A stretch of 64,000 nt of DNA from Chromobacterium alticapitis (GTDB lineage: Bacteria; Pseudomonadota; Gammaproteobacteria; Burkholderiales; Chromobacteriaceae). Shown here one piece after another: positions 1-9,740 of this stretch. Where the stretch lies: positions 1 through 64,000 of the forward strand of contig NZ_PQWB01000042.1 of assembly GCF_002924365.1 (NCBI RefSeq), given 5' to 3'. The translations under genes and the position numbers were made by a program. The number at the start of each line of letters is the position of its first letter. The stretch's first letter is position 1. The notes under the pieces are model-generated. The model saw only the letters and a program-made list of their open reading frames with translations, made no database searches and had not been told where the DNA came from.

Positions 1-2
1 TC

Positions 3-131
3 GGAGGCCTTCGCAAAACCAAACTGATCGGCCGGGCCAAACTGGCCGGGCAAACTTTTTTAGCGTTTGCGACATATAACCTGATCCGCATTGGCAGCCT
101 GTCCGGTTGCTGGGGCGGATCGCATGTATAG
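3..131 (+). pseudogene. 3' end of an IS5-like transposase (cut by window edge)
   Basis: The first 129 bases read in one frame to a TAG stop. They give a C-terminal tail of the pattern R-K-x-K-x-x-G-x-x-K-x-x-x-x-x-F-x-x-x-A-x-Y-N-L-x-R, which is how many IS5/IS1182-type DDE transposases end. The rest of the gene lies left of the window, so I cannot tell whether the element is complete. A string at 308-325 (gggcactgttgcataaat) resembles the termini of some insertion sequences and might mark its right end, but no left end is available for comparison. Confidence 0.55.
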
Positions 132-530
132 GGCGTATTGCGCCCAAAATCGCCGGATAACCGGCAAACAGCCTGAAAACCCAGGCAGAGAACGGATTTA
201 TTGGCATTCTGCCCGCTGAAACCGCCCATTTTTGTTCATATGGAAATGGGTTGGGGCAATATCGACGTGTTTCTCAACGGCCTGCTAAGCGGAAAAAATG
301 GGCGGGTGGGGGCACTGTTGCATAAATCCAGAACAGGGCGAGGCTCGGTCATCAAGCAGAACAGGGCGGAGTGGATATCAAGCCGGGTGGTTGGCTCGCG
401 GTGCGTTGGTAAGTTTGACCGGGCTCATGGGGGCGGACCGTGCACGGGAAGCCGAATTCTGCAAGTCCGGCTACGATGAGGAGTAGCCTGCGGTTCTGTT
501 GAGTCGCTTTGCCGTGGCGGGAAGGGGGTT
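132..530. other. Non-coding region between IS remnant and first gene
   Basis: I find no convincing gene in these 400 bases. Short open frames exist but have no good ribosome binding site or recognisable product. An 11-base word (agaacagggcg) occurs twice, near 329 and 358. The segment probably holds the end of the insertion element and the promoter of the solute-binding protein gene at 531. Confidence 0.5.
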
Positions 531-1292
531 ATGAGGTCCATTCTGTTTTGGCTCGTCGCTCTCCTGGCGCTCTGCGCGCTGTCATCGGCGCGCGCCGCCG
601 CGGTGGTGACGCTGGCCTCCGATGACTGGTGCCCTTTTATCTGCTCCGGCCCAGGCGGCATTGACGGCGGGTTCCTGGTCGAATTGGCGCAGCAGGCGCT
701 GGCGACACAGCGTTATCGCGTGGATTCCAAGCTGATGCCCTTAAGCCGAGCGATGGCGATGAGCGAGAGCGGCGAGCTGGATGGCGTGTACGCGCCGCCT
801 GTCGACGACACTTTGTTGCAAAGCAAGCCGCTGGCCTATTCCCGCGCCTGTTTCTACACGCCAAAGCAAAGCCATTGGCGGTATGCCGGTCTGTCCTCGC
901 TGCGGGGGCTGAAAATCGGCGCCATCGTCGACTATGGCTACGATGGGGGCGAATTCGACCGCTTGTTGGCCGCCAAAGGGCATGGCGGATTGACCCTGGA
1001 CTTCAATACCGGAGAAAAGGCTGGCAACAAGAATCTGCGCAAGCTGCTGCTGGGGCGCTACCCCGTTCTATTGGAGCACGAGGCGGTAATGGCGCATATA
1101 GAAAGCGCGGTGCCGGGCGGCGGCCAGGTGCGCGAGGCGGGATGCCTAGAGCGGCCGTTGCCGCTGGTCATCGGTTTCGGGCGGCATGGCGAGAGTGGCG
1201 TCGAAATGGCGCGCGCGCTCGACGCGGGCATGGCGCGTCTCTCTGCCTCCGGCCAACTGGAAAAACTGAAAAGAAAGTACCGGATCAAATGA
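531..1292 (+). CDS. Periplasmic solute-binding protein, SBP_bac_3 family
   Basis: This 253-residue exported protein begins with a Sec signal peptide (hydrophobic residues 4-18, cleavage probably after ARA near 22). The mature part has the two-lobe fold pattern of the amino-acid-binding ABC transporter family: an early DGxxVEL-type segment (GGFLVELAQQA) and a C-terminal helix ending in LKRKYRIK. No ABC permease or ATPase gene is adjacent, so it may be an orphan binding protein, as is common in Chromobacterium and Pseudomonas, or feed a sensor. The start is supported by a purine-rich GAAGGGGG just upstream. The ligand cannot be told from sequence. A second protein of this type is at 20937-21683. 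Confidence 0.8.
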   Translation: MRSILFWLVALLALCALSSARAAAVVTLASDDWCPFICSGPGGIDGGFLVELAQQALATQRYRVDSKLMPLSRAMAMSESGELDGVYAPPVDDTLLQSKPLAYSRACFYTPKQSHWRYAGLSSLRGLKIGAIVDYGYDGGEFDRLLAAKGHGGLTLDFNTGEKAGNKNLRKLLLGRYPVLLEHEAVMAHIESAVPGGGQVREAGCLERPLPLVIGFGRHGESGVEMARALDAGMARLSASGQLEKLKRKYRIK

Positions 1293-1386
1293 GGGCGGGG
1301 GCCTTGGCGTCTGCCAGGCCCGCGGCCGGTATCGCCTGAATAAAGCGCCGGACTGGGCGCGGCGGGGCGGGCCGCGCGCGGGATGC

Positions 1387-3372
1387 TTAGTCTTGCAGAT
1401 GCTGGAAGCGGTCCACCAGCTTGACCAGCTCGCTGGCCGAGGCGTTGAGCCGGTCGGACAGCCGGGCTACCTCCTGCACCAGGCTGGCATTGTCTTCGGC
1501 CAATGAGGCGATCACGCTGATATTGGTGGCCACCTCATTGCTGGCGGCGGTTTGCTGCGCCATGGCGCTGGCCGTGTCCTGGCTTTTGCTGGCCGCATGG
1601 CCCGCCTCGGTGTGGATGTGCTCCAGATCGTCCACGGTGCGGCCGACCAGCTGCAGCCCCGATTCCATTTTCTCGCGCGCTTCCAGCATGTGGCGGGCGG
1701 CGGTTTGCGTTTCGCCGCGGATATCCTCGATCAGCGCGGCGATGTCCAGCGTTTCCTTGCCGGTGCGCTCGGCCAGCTTGCGCACCTCGTCCGCCACCAC
1801 GGCGAAGCCGCGGCCGGTTTCGCCGGCCCGGGCGGCCTCGATGGCGGCGTTCAAGGCCAGCAGATTGGTTTGGTCGGCGATCTCGCGGATGGCGGTGATG
1901 ATGGAGCGTATGCCCTCGGATTTCAGGCGCAGCGCCTCTATGCGGTTGCCGGCGTCGCCCAGCACCGATGAGGTCTGGTTCATGGCCGAGGTGGTGTCGC
2001 CCATGCGGCTGCGGCCGTCGCTGACGCTGTGCTGCATCTGCTTGGCCAGGCTCAGCGATTGCTGGGTATTGGCGGTGACGGACTCGATGCCGGCCGACAT
2101 CTGCTCGACGGCGGCTGCGATTTCCGTCGCCGACTGGCTCTGCGTTTCCGATGCCTTGGCCGCGCGGTCGGCGATGTCCAGCATGGCGTGGGCGGCCTCC
2201 ACCAGCGTGTGGGCGTTGTGGTTGACCTGGTTCAGCGTATGGGCGAAGGCTTCCACCAGGTGGTCGAAAGCCTGGCCCATGCGCGCGATTTCGTCCTGGC
2301 CGCGTATCGCCGCGCGCGGCCGCAGATCGAAGTCCTGGCTCATCGTCGTCATCAGCGTTTCCAAGCGGCGCACCGGCGAGTGGATGCCGCGGTAGATGGC
2401 GAAGCCCAGGCCGCCCAGCAGCAGGATGACCAGCGCGGAGCCGCCCAGCGTCAAGGAGAGATCGGCGCGCGCCTGCGCCAGTTTGGCCGCCACTTGGCCT
2501 GCCATTTGCTCCAGCAGCTGGTCCTGCTCTTTCTTCAGCGCGTCGATGCGCCGACTGGTGGTTTGGAACCATTCGGCCGGCGTCACGCCCACCGGCTGTC
2601 CCAAAGGCTGGCCCATCACCTTGGCGCGCAGCGCCTGCGCCGCGCGGCTTTCCTCGCCTTCATCCAGCGCCTCCTTCTGGCTGCGCAGCGCGTCGTCCGC
2701 GATCAGCTTGAACTGGCTGGCGCAGGCATCCTGCTTGGCGCTTAGCCCGGCGAGTTGGGCCAGGTTCTGCTGGTTCAGCGAGCCGCCCTGCAGCAGGCCG
2801 TTGACGTAGCCGCGCTCGCGGCCGGCGAATTCCTTTTCGCACTGCAGGTTCAACAGGGCCATGGTGCTGCGCAGCAGGTCGCCGTCGTCATTGGCCTGGG
2901 CCAGGCCGGCGATCAGGCCTATCAGCGCGTCGATGTCTTTGGAATAGGCGGCGAAGGCGCCGGGGGCGGCGACGCCGCGCCGCTCGACGTCGGCGCGCAG
3001 CTGCGCCAGCGCCTGCAATTGCCCGTTCAGCGCGCCAAGACGGGCGTCCAATCGGGCATCGCCTTGTTCGCCGCTTGCGGAGGCGAAGCCGGCCAAGGAC
3101 TTATCGGCATTGGCGCGGGCGGTTTGCAGCGCTTGGGGCAGCGCGGTTGCCTGGCCGCTCAAAAAGCCGTTGCTGAGACCGCGCTCGGTCTGCAAATCGT
3201 GTATCAGCTGGCTGGCGCCGCCGGCGATGACGATCAGCCGATCGGAATGCTGCAAGGCGCGCAAATTATGCGCGCGATCCAGCGACAGAACCGCGGCGAG
3301 AAAGATCAATGCGCAAGAAAAAGGGAGCAGCAACAGCAATAGCTTGCTGGCGATGGGCAGTCTGGACAGCAT
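1387..3372 (-). CDS. Methyl-accepting chemotaxis protein with NIT sensor domain
   Basis: This is a 661-residue transmembrane chemoreceptor. TM1 is near residues 10-30 and TM2 near 307-330. The periplasmic part between them carries the [11 protein letters not shown] motif of the NIT (nitrate- and nitrite-sensing) domain. A HAMP domain follows near 330-385, and the cytoplasmic signalling hairpin is near 400-640 with the conserved tip [20 protein letters not shown]. There is no C-terminal NWETF-type pentapeptide for CheR docking. The start is backed by GGGAGG upstream of ATG. It is divergent from the kinase unit at 3745, so it could be that unit's receptor or simply signal to the general chemotaxis system. 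Nitrate or nitrite as ligand is inferred from the domain only. Confidence 0.9.
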   Translation of the reverse strand: MLSRLPIASKLLLLLLPFSCALIFLAAVLSLDRAHNLRALQHSDRLIVIAGGASQLIHDLQTERGLSNGFLSGQATALPQALQTARANADKSLAGFASASGEQGDARLDARLGALNGQLQALAQLRADVERRGVAAPGAFAAYSKDIDALIGLIAGLAQANDDGDLLRSTMALLNLQCEKEFAGRERGYVNGLLQGGSLNQQNLAQLAGLSAKQDACASQFKLIADDALRSQKEALDEGEESRAAQALRAKVMGQPLGQPVGVTPAEWFQTTSRRIDALKKEQDQLLEQMAGQVAAKLAQARADLSLTLGGSALVILLLGGLGFAIYRGIHSPVRRLETLMTTMSQDFDLRPRAAIRGQDEIARMGQAFDHLVEAFAHTLNQVNHNAHTLVEAAHAMLDIADRAAKASETQSQSATEIAAAVEQMSAGIESVTANTQQSLSLAKQMQHSVSDGRSRMGDTTSAMNQTSSVLGDAGNRIEALRLKSEGIRSIITAIREIADQTNLLALNAAIEAARAGETGRGFAVVADEVRKLAERTGKETLDIAALIEDIRGETQTAARHMLEAREKMESGLQLVGRTVDDLEHIHTEAGHAASKSQDTASAMAQQTAASNEVATNISVIASLAEDNASLVQEVARLSDRLNASASELVKLVDRFQHLQD

Positions 3373-3744
3373 GGAGCCTCCCGCGGCGGATGGACCGGGC
3401 GCCGATTCCTACTATAGGAAAAATTGCCGCCTATGCGCATGCGGTGGGTTCGGATAGCTTGCGATGCGTCCCATGCATGGCGGTCAGTCGCTGGCGACGC
3501 GGATTGGCTTTCAGGGCGGGGGTAGTGCTGGTTTCTCAGGGCGGGATAGCTTCTATTCATGATTTTTTTGAATGAATGGCTGCCTGGATGGCTCGTGGGA
3601 TGGTTAAGCATTGGCTTAGCAATCCAATCGATACTGCATGGATGGTTGTCATAAGGGTGTCATCGAGGTCTGAAAAAATGGCTTGCGTAATTATTACCAA
3701 GCAGACTGTTTAAACTTTGACAATCTCTTTGCCTTGGGCAAGCC
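3373..3744. promoter_or_regulatory. Divergent intergenic region between receptor and kinase
   Basis: These 372 bases separate two divergent signalling genes and hold no convincing gene. An AT-rich stretch near 3680-3725 contains TTGACAATC at 3717 and probably carries promoter elements for the kinase gene at 3745. I did not recognise an operator. Confidence 0.4.
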
Positions 3745-6114
3745 ATGAATATACGTAATAGGATTCTCTTGCTGGTGTCGGTCAGTTTCTTGTCCATCTT
3801 GGGCGTGGGCGGCTATGCGGTGTGGAAGTCTCATGCCGGCGCCGCCGCCGTGAAAACGGTGACTGAAGTGGAGGTGCCCAGCGCTTTGGCCTCGGCCGAT
3901 CTGATTTCATCGCTGAAGGACGTGCAATTGGCCATGATGGCGTTTTTGCAGGCTACGGACGCCAATCCGCGCGCCCAGGCGCAAGAGCAGCTGGCCGCCG
4001 CCGAGAAGGCCTTGCAGGCGCAGCTGGCTTTGCAGAGGAAGATGGCCGGCAGCCCAACCCAGCGCGGCCTGGTCGATCAAGCCCAGGATGTCTACGACAG
4101 CTACGCGTCTTCCATCAGCGACACCATCAAATTCAAGCAGGGCGGCCAGAACGATATGGCCGACGCTAGCTACGCCGGCGGCGTGCTGCAATACCATGAC
4201 AATCTGCAGCAGATCGTCTCCACGCTGCGCGTGGAAAAGAACCGCAACAAGGACGAGGCGATCCAGGCCCTGAACCGCAACCTGGCGGGCGCCGTGATGA
4301 CGCTGGCCCTGGTGACGCTGGCGACGCTGCTGGCGCTGGGCCTGCTGGGCTGGCTGCTGTACCGGCAGATCGCGCGGCCGATACGCCATATGCAGGACAC
4401 CATGAGCGAGATCGCCGACAGCCAGGATTTCTCGCGCCGCATGCCGGTGGAGCGCGAGGATGAAATCGGCAAGTCCATCGTCGCTTTCAACAGCATGGTG
4501 GCGCGCATCGAGGAGAGCAGCGCGCTGGTGCGGCAGAAGAGCAACGATATCCAGGCCATGCTGCAGAACATTCCGCAGGGCATCCTGACCATAGTCGACG
4601 GCATGAAGGTGCATCCGGAATACTCCGCACACCTGGAAGCCATTCTGGAGCGCCGCGACATCGCCGGCCGCGACATCATGGATGCCCTGTTCGCCGGCTC
4701 CAGCCTGGGCGCGGACGCGCTGTCGCAGGTGGGGGCCGCCATCGCCTCCTGCCTGGGCGAGGACAGCATGAACTTTGAATTCAACCGCCATCTGCTGGTA
4801 GGGGAACTGGAGCGCCAGGGCAAGGTGTTGGACCTGAGCTGGTCTGTGATCGTGGACGAGCAGGACCGCGTGGAGCGACTGATGCTGTGCGTGCGCGACG
4901 TCACCGAGCTGAAGGCGCTGGCTGCCGAAGCCAATGAGCAGAAGCGAGAGCTGGCCATCATCGGCGAGATTCTGGCGGTGAGCCAGGACAAGTTCCATGA
5001 CTTCATCGCCGGCGCGGTCCGTTTTATCAGCGAATCCGAGCAGCTGATCCGCCAATACCCCAACGGCGACGTGGAGGCGGTGAAACAACTGTTCCGCAAT
5101 CTGCACACCATCAAGGGCAACGCCCGCACCTACGGCCTGTCGCAGCTGACCGATATCGTCCACCAGGCCGAGCAGAGCTACGAGCGGCTGCGCCAGCCCA
5201 AGCCGGATATCGCCTGGGATCAGACGCAGCTGCTGCAGGAGCTGGAGGCAGTGCGCGACAGCGTGGAGCATTACGCCCGCGTCAACGAAGTGAGCCTGGG
5301 CCGCAAGGGGCCGGGCCGGGTCGGCGGCGCCGATTTCCTGCTGGTGGACCGCGGCTTGGTGCGAGAAATGCTGCAGCGCCTGGAAACCGTCAACACCGGC
5401 AATCTGCATGAGTTGATATCCGTGCACAACAGCGTGCGCCATGTGCTGAGCCGCATGGGCACCGAGCCGCTGACGGAGATTCTGGCCGGCGTGCTGGATT
5501 CGCTGCCCTCGCTGGCGCATGAGCTGGGAAAGGACGCGCCGCAAGTGCGGATCCGCGACAACGGCTACGCGCTGCGCAACCAGGCCTCCGCCACGCTGAA
5601 GAACGTATTCATGCATTTGATGCGCAACGCGCTGGACCACGGCCTGGAAATGCCGGACGAGCGCGTGGCGCTGGGCAAGCCGCCGCAGGGCGCCATCGCG
5701 CTGGACTTGCGCGTATCCAATGGCCGGCTGGAATTGGCGCTGGCCGACGACGGCCGAGGCCTGGCTTTGGGCCGCATCCGCGAGCGCGCCATCCAGCAGG
5801 GGCTGATCGCCGCCGGCGAGACGCTGAGCGACGAAGACACCGCGCAGCTGATTTTCCGCCCAGGCTTTTCCACCGCCGCCAAGCTGACCGCAGTGTCCGG
5901 CCGCGGCGTGGGCATGGACGCCGTGCAGGCCTTCATCAAGCGCGAGCAGGGCCGGATAGAACTGCGCTTCCTGGACCGTGAGCAGGGCATGGACTTCCGT
6001 CGTTTCGAGACGGTGGTGGTGTTGCCTGACAGCCTGGCGGTGGCCATCGAGGCGCGCGCCGGCGCGGCGGAATCCGCTCCGGCCGCCATCACGCCTGCGG
6101 CGAACCCGGCATGA
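3745..6114 (+). CDS. Membrane-bound CheA-like Hpt/histidine kinase
   Basis: This 789-residue protein has a receptor-like N-terminal half: TM1 near 7-25, a periplasmic four-helix-bundle-like region, TM2 near 185-207, then HAMP. A variable PAS-sized segment (about 275-390) follows. The second half is CheA-like: an Hpt domain with the phospho-acceptor motif LHTIKGNART (His454, coordinate 5104), then a HATPase with N-box MHLMRNALDHGLE, G1 LADDGRGL and G2 VSGRGVGMDAV. I see no DHp domain and no C-terminal CheW-like regulatory domain. It probably autophosphorylates His454 and passes phosphate to the CheY at 7115. It therefore seems to fuse receptor and CheA in one chain, which removes the need for CheW. 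The stop overlaps the next reading region, so the genes form an operon. Confidence 0.85.
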   Translation: MNIRNRILLLVSVSFLSILGVGGYAVWKSHAGAAAVKTVTEVEVPSALASADLISSLKDVQLAMMAFLQATDANPRAQAQEQLAAAEKALQAQLALQRKMAGSPTQRGLVDQAQDVYDSYASSISDTIKFKQGGQNDMADASYAGGVLQYHDNLQQIVSTLRVEKNRNKDEAIQALNRNLAGAVMTLALVTLATLLALGLLGWLLYRQIARPIRHMQDTMSEIADSQDFSRRMPVEREDEIGKSIVAFNSMVARIEESSALVRQKSNDIQAMLQNIPQGILTIVDGMKVHPEYSAHLEAILERRDIAGRDIMDALFAGSSLGADALSQVGAAIASCLGEDSMNFEFNRHLLVGELERQGKVLDLSWSVIVDEQDRVERLMLCVRDVTELKALAAEANEQKRELAIIGEILAVSQDKFHDFIAGAVRFISESEQLIRQYPNGDVEAVKQLFRNLHTIKGNARTYGLSQLTDIVHQAEQSYERLRQPKPDIAWDQTQLLQELEAVRDSVEHYARVNEVSLGRKGPGRVGGADFLLVDRGLVREMLQRLETVNTGNLHELISVHNSVRHVLSRMGTEPLTEILAGVLDSLPSLAHELGKDAPQVRIRDNGYALRNQASATLKNVFMHLMRNALDHGLEMPDERVALGKPPQGAIALDLRVSNGRLELALADDGRGLALGRIRERAIQQGLIAAGETLSDEDTAQLIFRPGFSTAAKLTAVSGRGVGMDAVQAFIKREQGRIELRFLDREQGMDFRRFETVVVLPDSLAVAIEARAGAAESAPAAITPAANPA

Positions 6115-6125
6115 GAGAGGATGCG

Positions 6126-7088
6126 ATGGAAAACCACCTGCGCACCAAGATGCTGGCGCTGGAAGACAGCCAGGCCTATGTCGGCAGCCTCAAGCACTTC
6201 TGCCGCGACCACGAGCTGATCTGCATCCGGCCGCAGAAGGCCGGCGCGGACAGCGTGATGAATATCCTGCGTTCCAACGTGGACTTGGGCGGCATCCTGC
6301 TGTTCGAACATTACGGCGGCCGCCAGGCCGGGCTGGAGCTGGCGCGGCAGATCCACGCCGCGCGGCCGGAATTGCCGATTTTCCTGCGCCGCGAGCAGAC
6401 GCCCAGTCTGGCGGGCCTGTCCGAACGCGACGCGCCGCGTTTTTGCTGCGCCTACACGCTGAATGATTTGCACATTCTCAGCGACGCGCTGGCTTCGTCC
6501 ATTTTCAGCCGCGTGTATCCGAATCAACTGGTGCGCGGCATCGCCGAGATGAGCCGCGACGCGCTGGCCCAGCTGTTCCCGCGCTGCGAGGTGACCGCGC
6601 AGTCGCCTTTCCTGGCGGTGAAGGACCGGCTGGTCTACGGCGAGATGTTCACCTTGATCGCCATCGAAAGCGGCTGGTGCCGCGGCTACATGATGTTGCA
6701 GGCGGAGGAGGCGCCGCTGATGGCGTTGCTGGAGCCGGCCGGCGAGGCCGCAATGGATTTCCGCCAGCTCAACGCCGCGCTGGGCGAGGCCACCAATTTG
6801 ATCTGGGGCGCGTTCAAGAACCGCTACGCCGGCGGCGGCGCGCAGAATCCTGCGCTGTTGACCCAGGTGCCCATCATCGTCAATCACCAGCGGCGCTACA
6901 TATCGTTCGGTTCGGAAGACCCGCAGCTGTGCATCAAGTACCAGCTGCGCGAGCGCGATGCGGCCGATGGGCGGCACGTCACGCTGATGCAGCGTTTCGT
7001 GTTCAACCTGTGCTGGTCGCCTGGCGATTTTCAGGAAACCCCTAGCATTGAGTCGCTGGTCGAATCCGGCGAGCTCGAATTGTTTTGA
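6126..7088 (+). CDS. Pseudo-receiver plus CheX-like phosphatase protein
   Basis: The protein has 320 residues from ATG 6126, preferred because GAGAGG precedes it; an ATG at 6111 overlaps the kinase stop. Residues 1-130 look like a response-regulator receiver (MLALEDS acidic pocket near the start), but the strand that should carry the phospho-Asp reads GGILLFEHYGG, with Glu where Asp is expected. Residues 140-310 resemble the CheC/CheX/FliY phosphatase fold, with the ExxN catalytic pattern in GEATNLIWG. It probably dephosphorylates the CheY-like protein encoded next. It ends in SGELELF, a tail nearly repeated at the end of the CheX-like protein at 8283. The domain assignment is inference from motifs. 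Confidence 0.7.
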   Translation: MENHLRTKMLALEDSQAYVGSLKHFCRDHELICIRPQKAGADSVMNILRSNVDLGGILLFEHYGGRQAGLELARQIHAARPELPIFLRREQTPSLAGLSERDAPRFCCAYTLNDLHILSDALASSIFSRVYPNQLVRGIAEMSRDALAQLFPRCEVTAQSPFLAVKDRLVYGEMFTLIAIESGWCRGYMMLQAEEAPLMALLEPAGEAAMDFRQLNAALGEATNLIWGAFKNRYAGGGAQNPALLTQVPIIVNHQRRYISFGSEDPQLCIKYQLRERDAADGRHVTLMQRFVFNLCWSPGDFQETPSIESLVESGELELF

Positions 7089-7114
7089 AATTCTAATCAA
7101 GAAGAGGAAGTGAA

Positions 7115-7483
7115 ATGGCTCAAGTTCTGATGGTGGATGACTCCAGCACCGTGCGCAACGAAGTGGCGGATTTCCTGAAGGCCAACGGCCTGACCGTAGT
7201 GACCGCGGTGGACGGCAAGGACGGCCTGGACAAGTTGCGCGCCAACCCCGGCATCAAGCTGGTGGTCAGCGACGTCAATATGCCCAATATGGACGGCCTG
7301 ACCATGGCCGAGAAAATCCGCAACGAGCTGAAGAACGCCGTGGTCAACGTCATCATGCTGACCACCGAAAACAGTCCGGCGATGAAGGAGCGCGGCAAGG
7401 CCGCCGGCGTCAAGGGTTGGATCGTCAAGCCTTTCAACGGCGCGGCCGTAATGCCCACCTTCAAGAAGCTGGTAGCCGGCTGA
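7115..7483 (+). CDS. CheY-like single-domain response regulator
   Basis: This is a 122-residue stand-alone receiver. It has the acidic pair D8-D9, the phospho-acceptor D53 in [12 protein letters not shown], the conserved Thr in IMLTTEN and the Lys in WIVKPF, so all catalytic residues are intact. There is no output domain. A strong ribosome site (GAGGAAG) precedes ATG. It sits between two CheX-like proteins and downstream of the Hpt kinase, so it is the obvious phosphate acceptor of the unit. It may act on the flagellar motor or by binding the neighbouring proteins; sequence does not decide. Confidence 0.92.
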   Translation: MAQVLMVDDSSTVRNEVADFLKANGLTVVTAVDGKDGLDKLRANPGIKLVVSDVNMPNMDGLTMAEKIRNELKNAVVNVIMLTTENSPAMKERGKAAGVKGWIVKPFNGAAVMPTFKKLVAG

Positions 7484-7497
7484 GCGGAAAGAACGAG

Positions 7498-8286
7498 ATG
7501 GACGCAGTCAGCATGATCGCTTTCGCCTGCGCCGGCTTGTGCCTGGCGCTGTTCGTCGTGGCTTGCGCGTTGGCGCGGCGGGCCTCTGGCCGACATCGAC
7601 GCTCGCTGGCCGAGCGCGACGCCCGCATCGTCGAGCTGGAGCGGCGGGAGCATCCGGATGCCGTGGCCGAGCGCTGGCGGCGGCAACTGGAAGCCGCGGA
7701 AGCGGCGCATGGCCGCAAGCTGGACGAAATGAAGGCCCAGCTGGAGCAACTGGAGGGCAAAGCGCTGCAACTGGCTGAGGCGGCCAGGGATGCCGCTCGC
7801 AGCGAATCGCGCGAGGAGGCATTGCGCTCGCTGCAAAGCGTGCGCGCCGAGATGCGCCAGGAGCAGGCGGCGCTGGCTGGCGATGTGGAGCTGCTGTTGG
7901 GTCTGGTGCAGACCATAGAGCGCTGGCACGAGGAAATGCAGGGCATACTGGTCAACAACCGGCGCTTGAAGGAGCAGAACGAGGACTTCGCCACCATCGT
8001 CAAGAGCGTGGTGATGCTGGCCTTGAACGCCTCCATCGAAGCCGCCCGCGCCGGCGAATACGGCCGCGGCTTCTCGGTGGTGGCCGATGGCGTGCGCCAG
8101 CTGGCCAGCAACGCGGCCGACCTGTCCGGCGAGTACAAGAAAAACCTGGAGCGCAATGATCTGGTGACCACCACCACCTTCCAGGACCTGCAGGCCTGCG
8201 GCAATATGATCCGCACCGCGGTGTTCGGCCTCAAGGCCTCCAGCGAGCGCATCCTGGCCAAGCTGGAGAACGGAGAGGCGGCATGA
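7498..8286 (+). CDS. Short MCP-like protein with truncated signalling hairpin
   Basis: The protein has 262 residues from ATG 7498, just after the CheY stop and preceded by GGAAAGAACGAG. One N-terminal membrane segment (about 5-22) is followed by a long charged coiled coil (about 35-125). Near 165-205 comes the conserved chemoreceptor tip: [20 protein letters not shown], then [11 protein letters not shown]. The arms of the hairpin are much shorter than in a normal receptor and there is no periplasmic sensor or HAMP. It may be a scaffold or an internal signal input for the kinase at 3745. Its stop overlaps the next gene by four bases, so the two are probably translationally coupled. Confidence 0.75.
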   Translation: MDAVSMIAFACAGLCLALFVVACALARRASGRHRRSLAERDARIVELERREHPDAVAERWRRQLEAAEAAHGRKLDEMKAQLEQLEGKALQLAEAARDAARSESREEALRSLQSVRAEMRQEQAALAGDVELLLGLVQTIERWHEEMQGILVNNRRLKEQNEDFATIVKSVVMLALNASIEAARAGEYGRGFSVVADGVRQLASNAADLSGEYKKNLERNDLVTTTTFQDLQACGNMIRTAVFGLKASSERILAKLENGEAA

Positions 8287-8852
8287 TCAGCGCCGCCGCG
8301 GCGGAGTCGCTGGAGAGGATTTGCGAGCAGGCGCTGCGCGAAGGCTGCGGGGGCGGCGAGGACGGCCCTTGCGTGGTTTCGCCGCTGGGCGAGCGGCTGC
8401 CCAGGCTGGAGGCCATCGGCGACGAACTGATTCTGCTGAACATTTCGTCCTACCATTTCCGTTTCGCCATGCTGTTCCAGTTCGAGGACGATGCTGCGAT
8501 GAAGGACAGACTGGCGCGCTGGGTGCGCAGCGGCTCGCCGCTGACGGCCGCCGCGCTGCGGGACGCCCACGGCGAGCTGGCCAATATGATTTGCGGCGCG
8601 GTCAACCGCGCCTTGTGCGCCGTGTTCCGCCACGTGGGCATGTCCACGCCGCTGAGCGTGGGCGCCAGCTGCCTGCAGCACCTGGAGTTGTTGAACAGCG
8701 CGCTGCGCCGCAGCTGGCACGTGGACATGGGCGGCGGCGCGCATTTCTGGCTGACCGCCTGCCTGTCCTTGTCCAAGGGCGCCAGCCTGGATTTTCGCTA
8801 TCAGCCGCCGGCGGCGGAGGAAGAGGGCGTGGGCGAGCTGGAGTTGTTCTAA
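8283..8852 (+). CDS. CheX-like phosphatase
   Basis: This 189-residue soluble protein overlaps the previous gene by four bases (ATGA). Around residues 95-125 it has DAHGELAN followed about 22 residues later by Pro. That matches the D-x3-E-x2-N-x(about 22)-P signature of the CheC/CheX phosphatases, so it is probably a second phosphatase for the CheY of this unit. The C-terminus reads VGELELF, as in the protein at 6126. No other domain is seen. It closes the five-gene unit: the next gene is convergent. Confidence 0.65.
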   Translation: MISAAAAESLERICEQALREGCGGGEDGPCVVSPLGERLPRLEAIGDELILLNISSYHFRFAMLFQFEDDAAMKDRLARWVRSGSPLTAAALRDAHGELANMICGAVNRALCAVFRHVGMSTPLSVGASCLQHLELLNSALRRSWHVDMGGGAHFWLTACLSLSKGASLDFRYQPPAAEEEGVGELELF

Positions 8853-8940
8853 GCCCGGGCCTTCTCTGACCCTGCATCGGGCCTCTTGCTGCGCGGCTCG
8901 CGCTGCCGTAGTCGGCTGGCGCGCTTGGACCCTGAGGGCG

Positions 8941-9675
8941 TTAAGCCAGCAGGCTGGACAAGAAGTCCGCAGTCAGCGCCCGCGCTTCGGGCAGGTTGTA
9001 CAGCGTGTGCGGGGCCTGCGGCAGCAAGACCAGCTTCGCCCGAGGCATGCCGGCCAAGGCGCGCCGGCTGTCGCCGTCCACGTCCAGGCTGCGGTTGTAT
9101 TCGCTGTCGCGGCCGAAGAAGGGGTCGGCGTCGGATAGGACATTCAGCAGCGCGCAGTCTGGGTCAAAGCCGTTATCGGCTTGTTCAACGAAGTAATTGT
9201 CCTCGCAGCTCCAGCCGTAGACCAGGCGCCCGGCGAACTCGCGTCCTCGCCAGCGCGCTACGGCCACGCCGCCCTCGCTGCTGCCGGCCAGCAGCAATTG
9301 CCGGGCATCCACCCACGGCATGAGCGGCAGCGCCGCCAGCGCCATCTGGATCTCCGCCAGCCGCAACGCATGCACCGCCTCGTATTCCGCCACCGGCGCC
9401 GGGCTCTGATAGCGAGGCCGATTCGGGCGAGCGAAGCTGTCCGGCGCCAGCGAGGCGAGGCCGAGCGTGTCCGCCAGCCAGCGCTGGTAGGCCTGGGTTT
9501 GCTCGTTGAGGCCGGAGGAACCATGCAGGAACAGCAGCAGGGGGCGCGGCGGGCCTGGGACATGGCTGGGCAGCGCTTCCAGCCGGCCTGCCCAGGCTGG
9601 TTCGCCGCAGGCATGGGCAGGCAATGTCAGCATGGCCTGGCGCAGCGGCGGTGGCAGATCGTCGAATTCGGGCAT
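8941..9675 (-). CDS. Alpha/beta hydrolase (dienelactone-hydrolase-like)
   Basis: This 244-residue cytoplasmic protein has an alpha/beta-hydrolase layout: the oxyanion-hole strand LLLFLHGSSG near 46-55 and the nucleophile elbow LLAGSSEGG (G-x-S-x-G) near 131-137. A late His in LLPQAPHTLYNLPEA is a plausible catalytic base. There is no signal peptide. The substrate is unknown. It lies downstream of sgrR on the same strand with a 65-base gap and could be co-transcribed. Confidence 0.75.
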   Translation of the reverse strand: MPEFDDLPPPLRQAMLTLPAHACGEPAWAGRLEALPSHVPGPPRPLLLFLHGSSGLNEQTQAYQRWLADTLGLASLAPDSFARPNRPRYQSPAPVAEYEAVHALRLAEIQMALAALPLMPWVDARQLLLAGSSEGGVAVARWRGREFAGRLVYGWSCEDNYFVEQADNGFDPDCALLNVLSDADPFFGRDSEYNRSLDVDGDSRRALAGMPRAKLVLLPQAPHTLYNLPEARALTADFLSSLLA

Positions 9676-9740
9676 GGCGTTTGAGGCGTAATCAGCTTGT
9701 ATGAATTGTGCCCGCCGCAGCGCGGGCGGGCAACGCCGCG

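Noticed and set aside
531-1292. Complete ABC transporter operon around the solute-binding proteins at 531 and 20937
   Set aside because: No permease or ATPase genes lie beside either one.
3907-5640. A 577-codon open frame antisense to the CheA-like kinase
   Set aside because: Its product is rich in Gln, His, Leu and Arg, as is typical for antisense frames of high-GC genes. It has no ribosome site, and the sense frame has clear kinase motifs. The same applies to long antisense frames under the chitinase, HlyB, HlyD, Acs and malate synthase genes.
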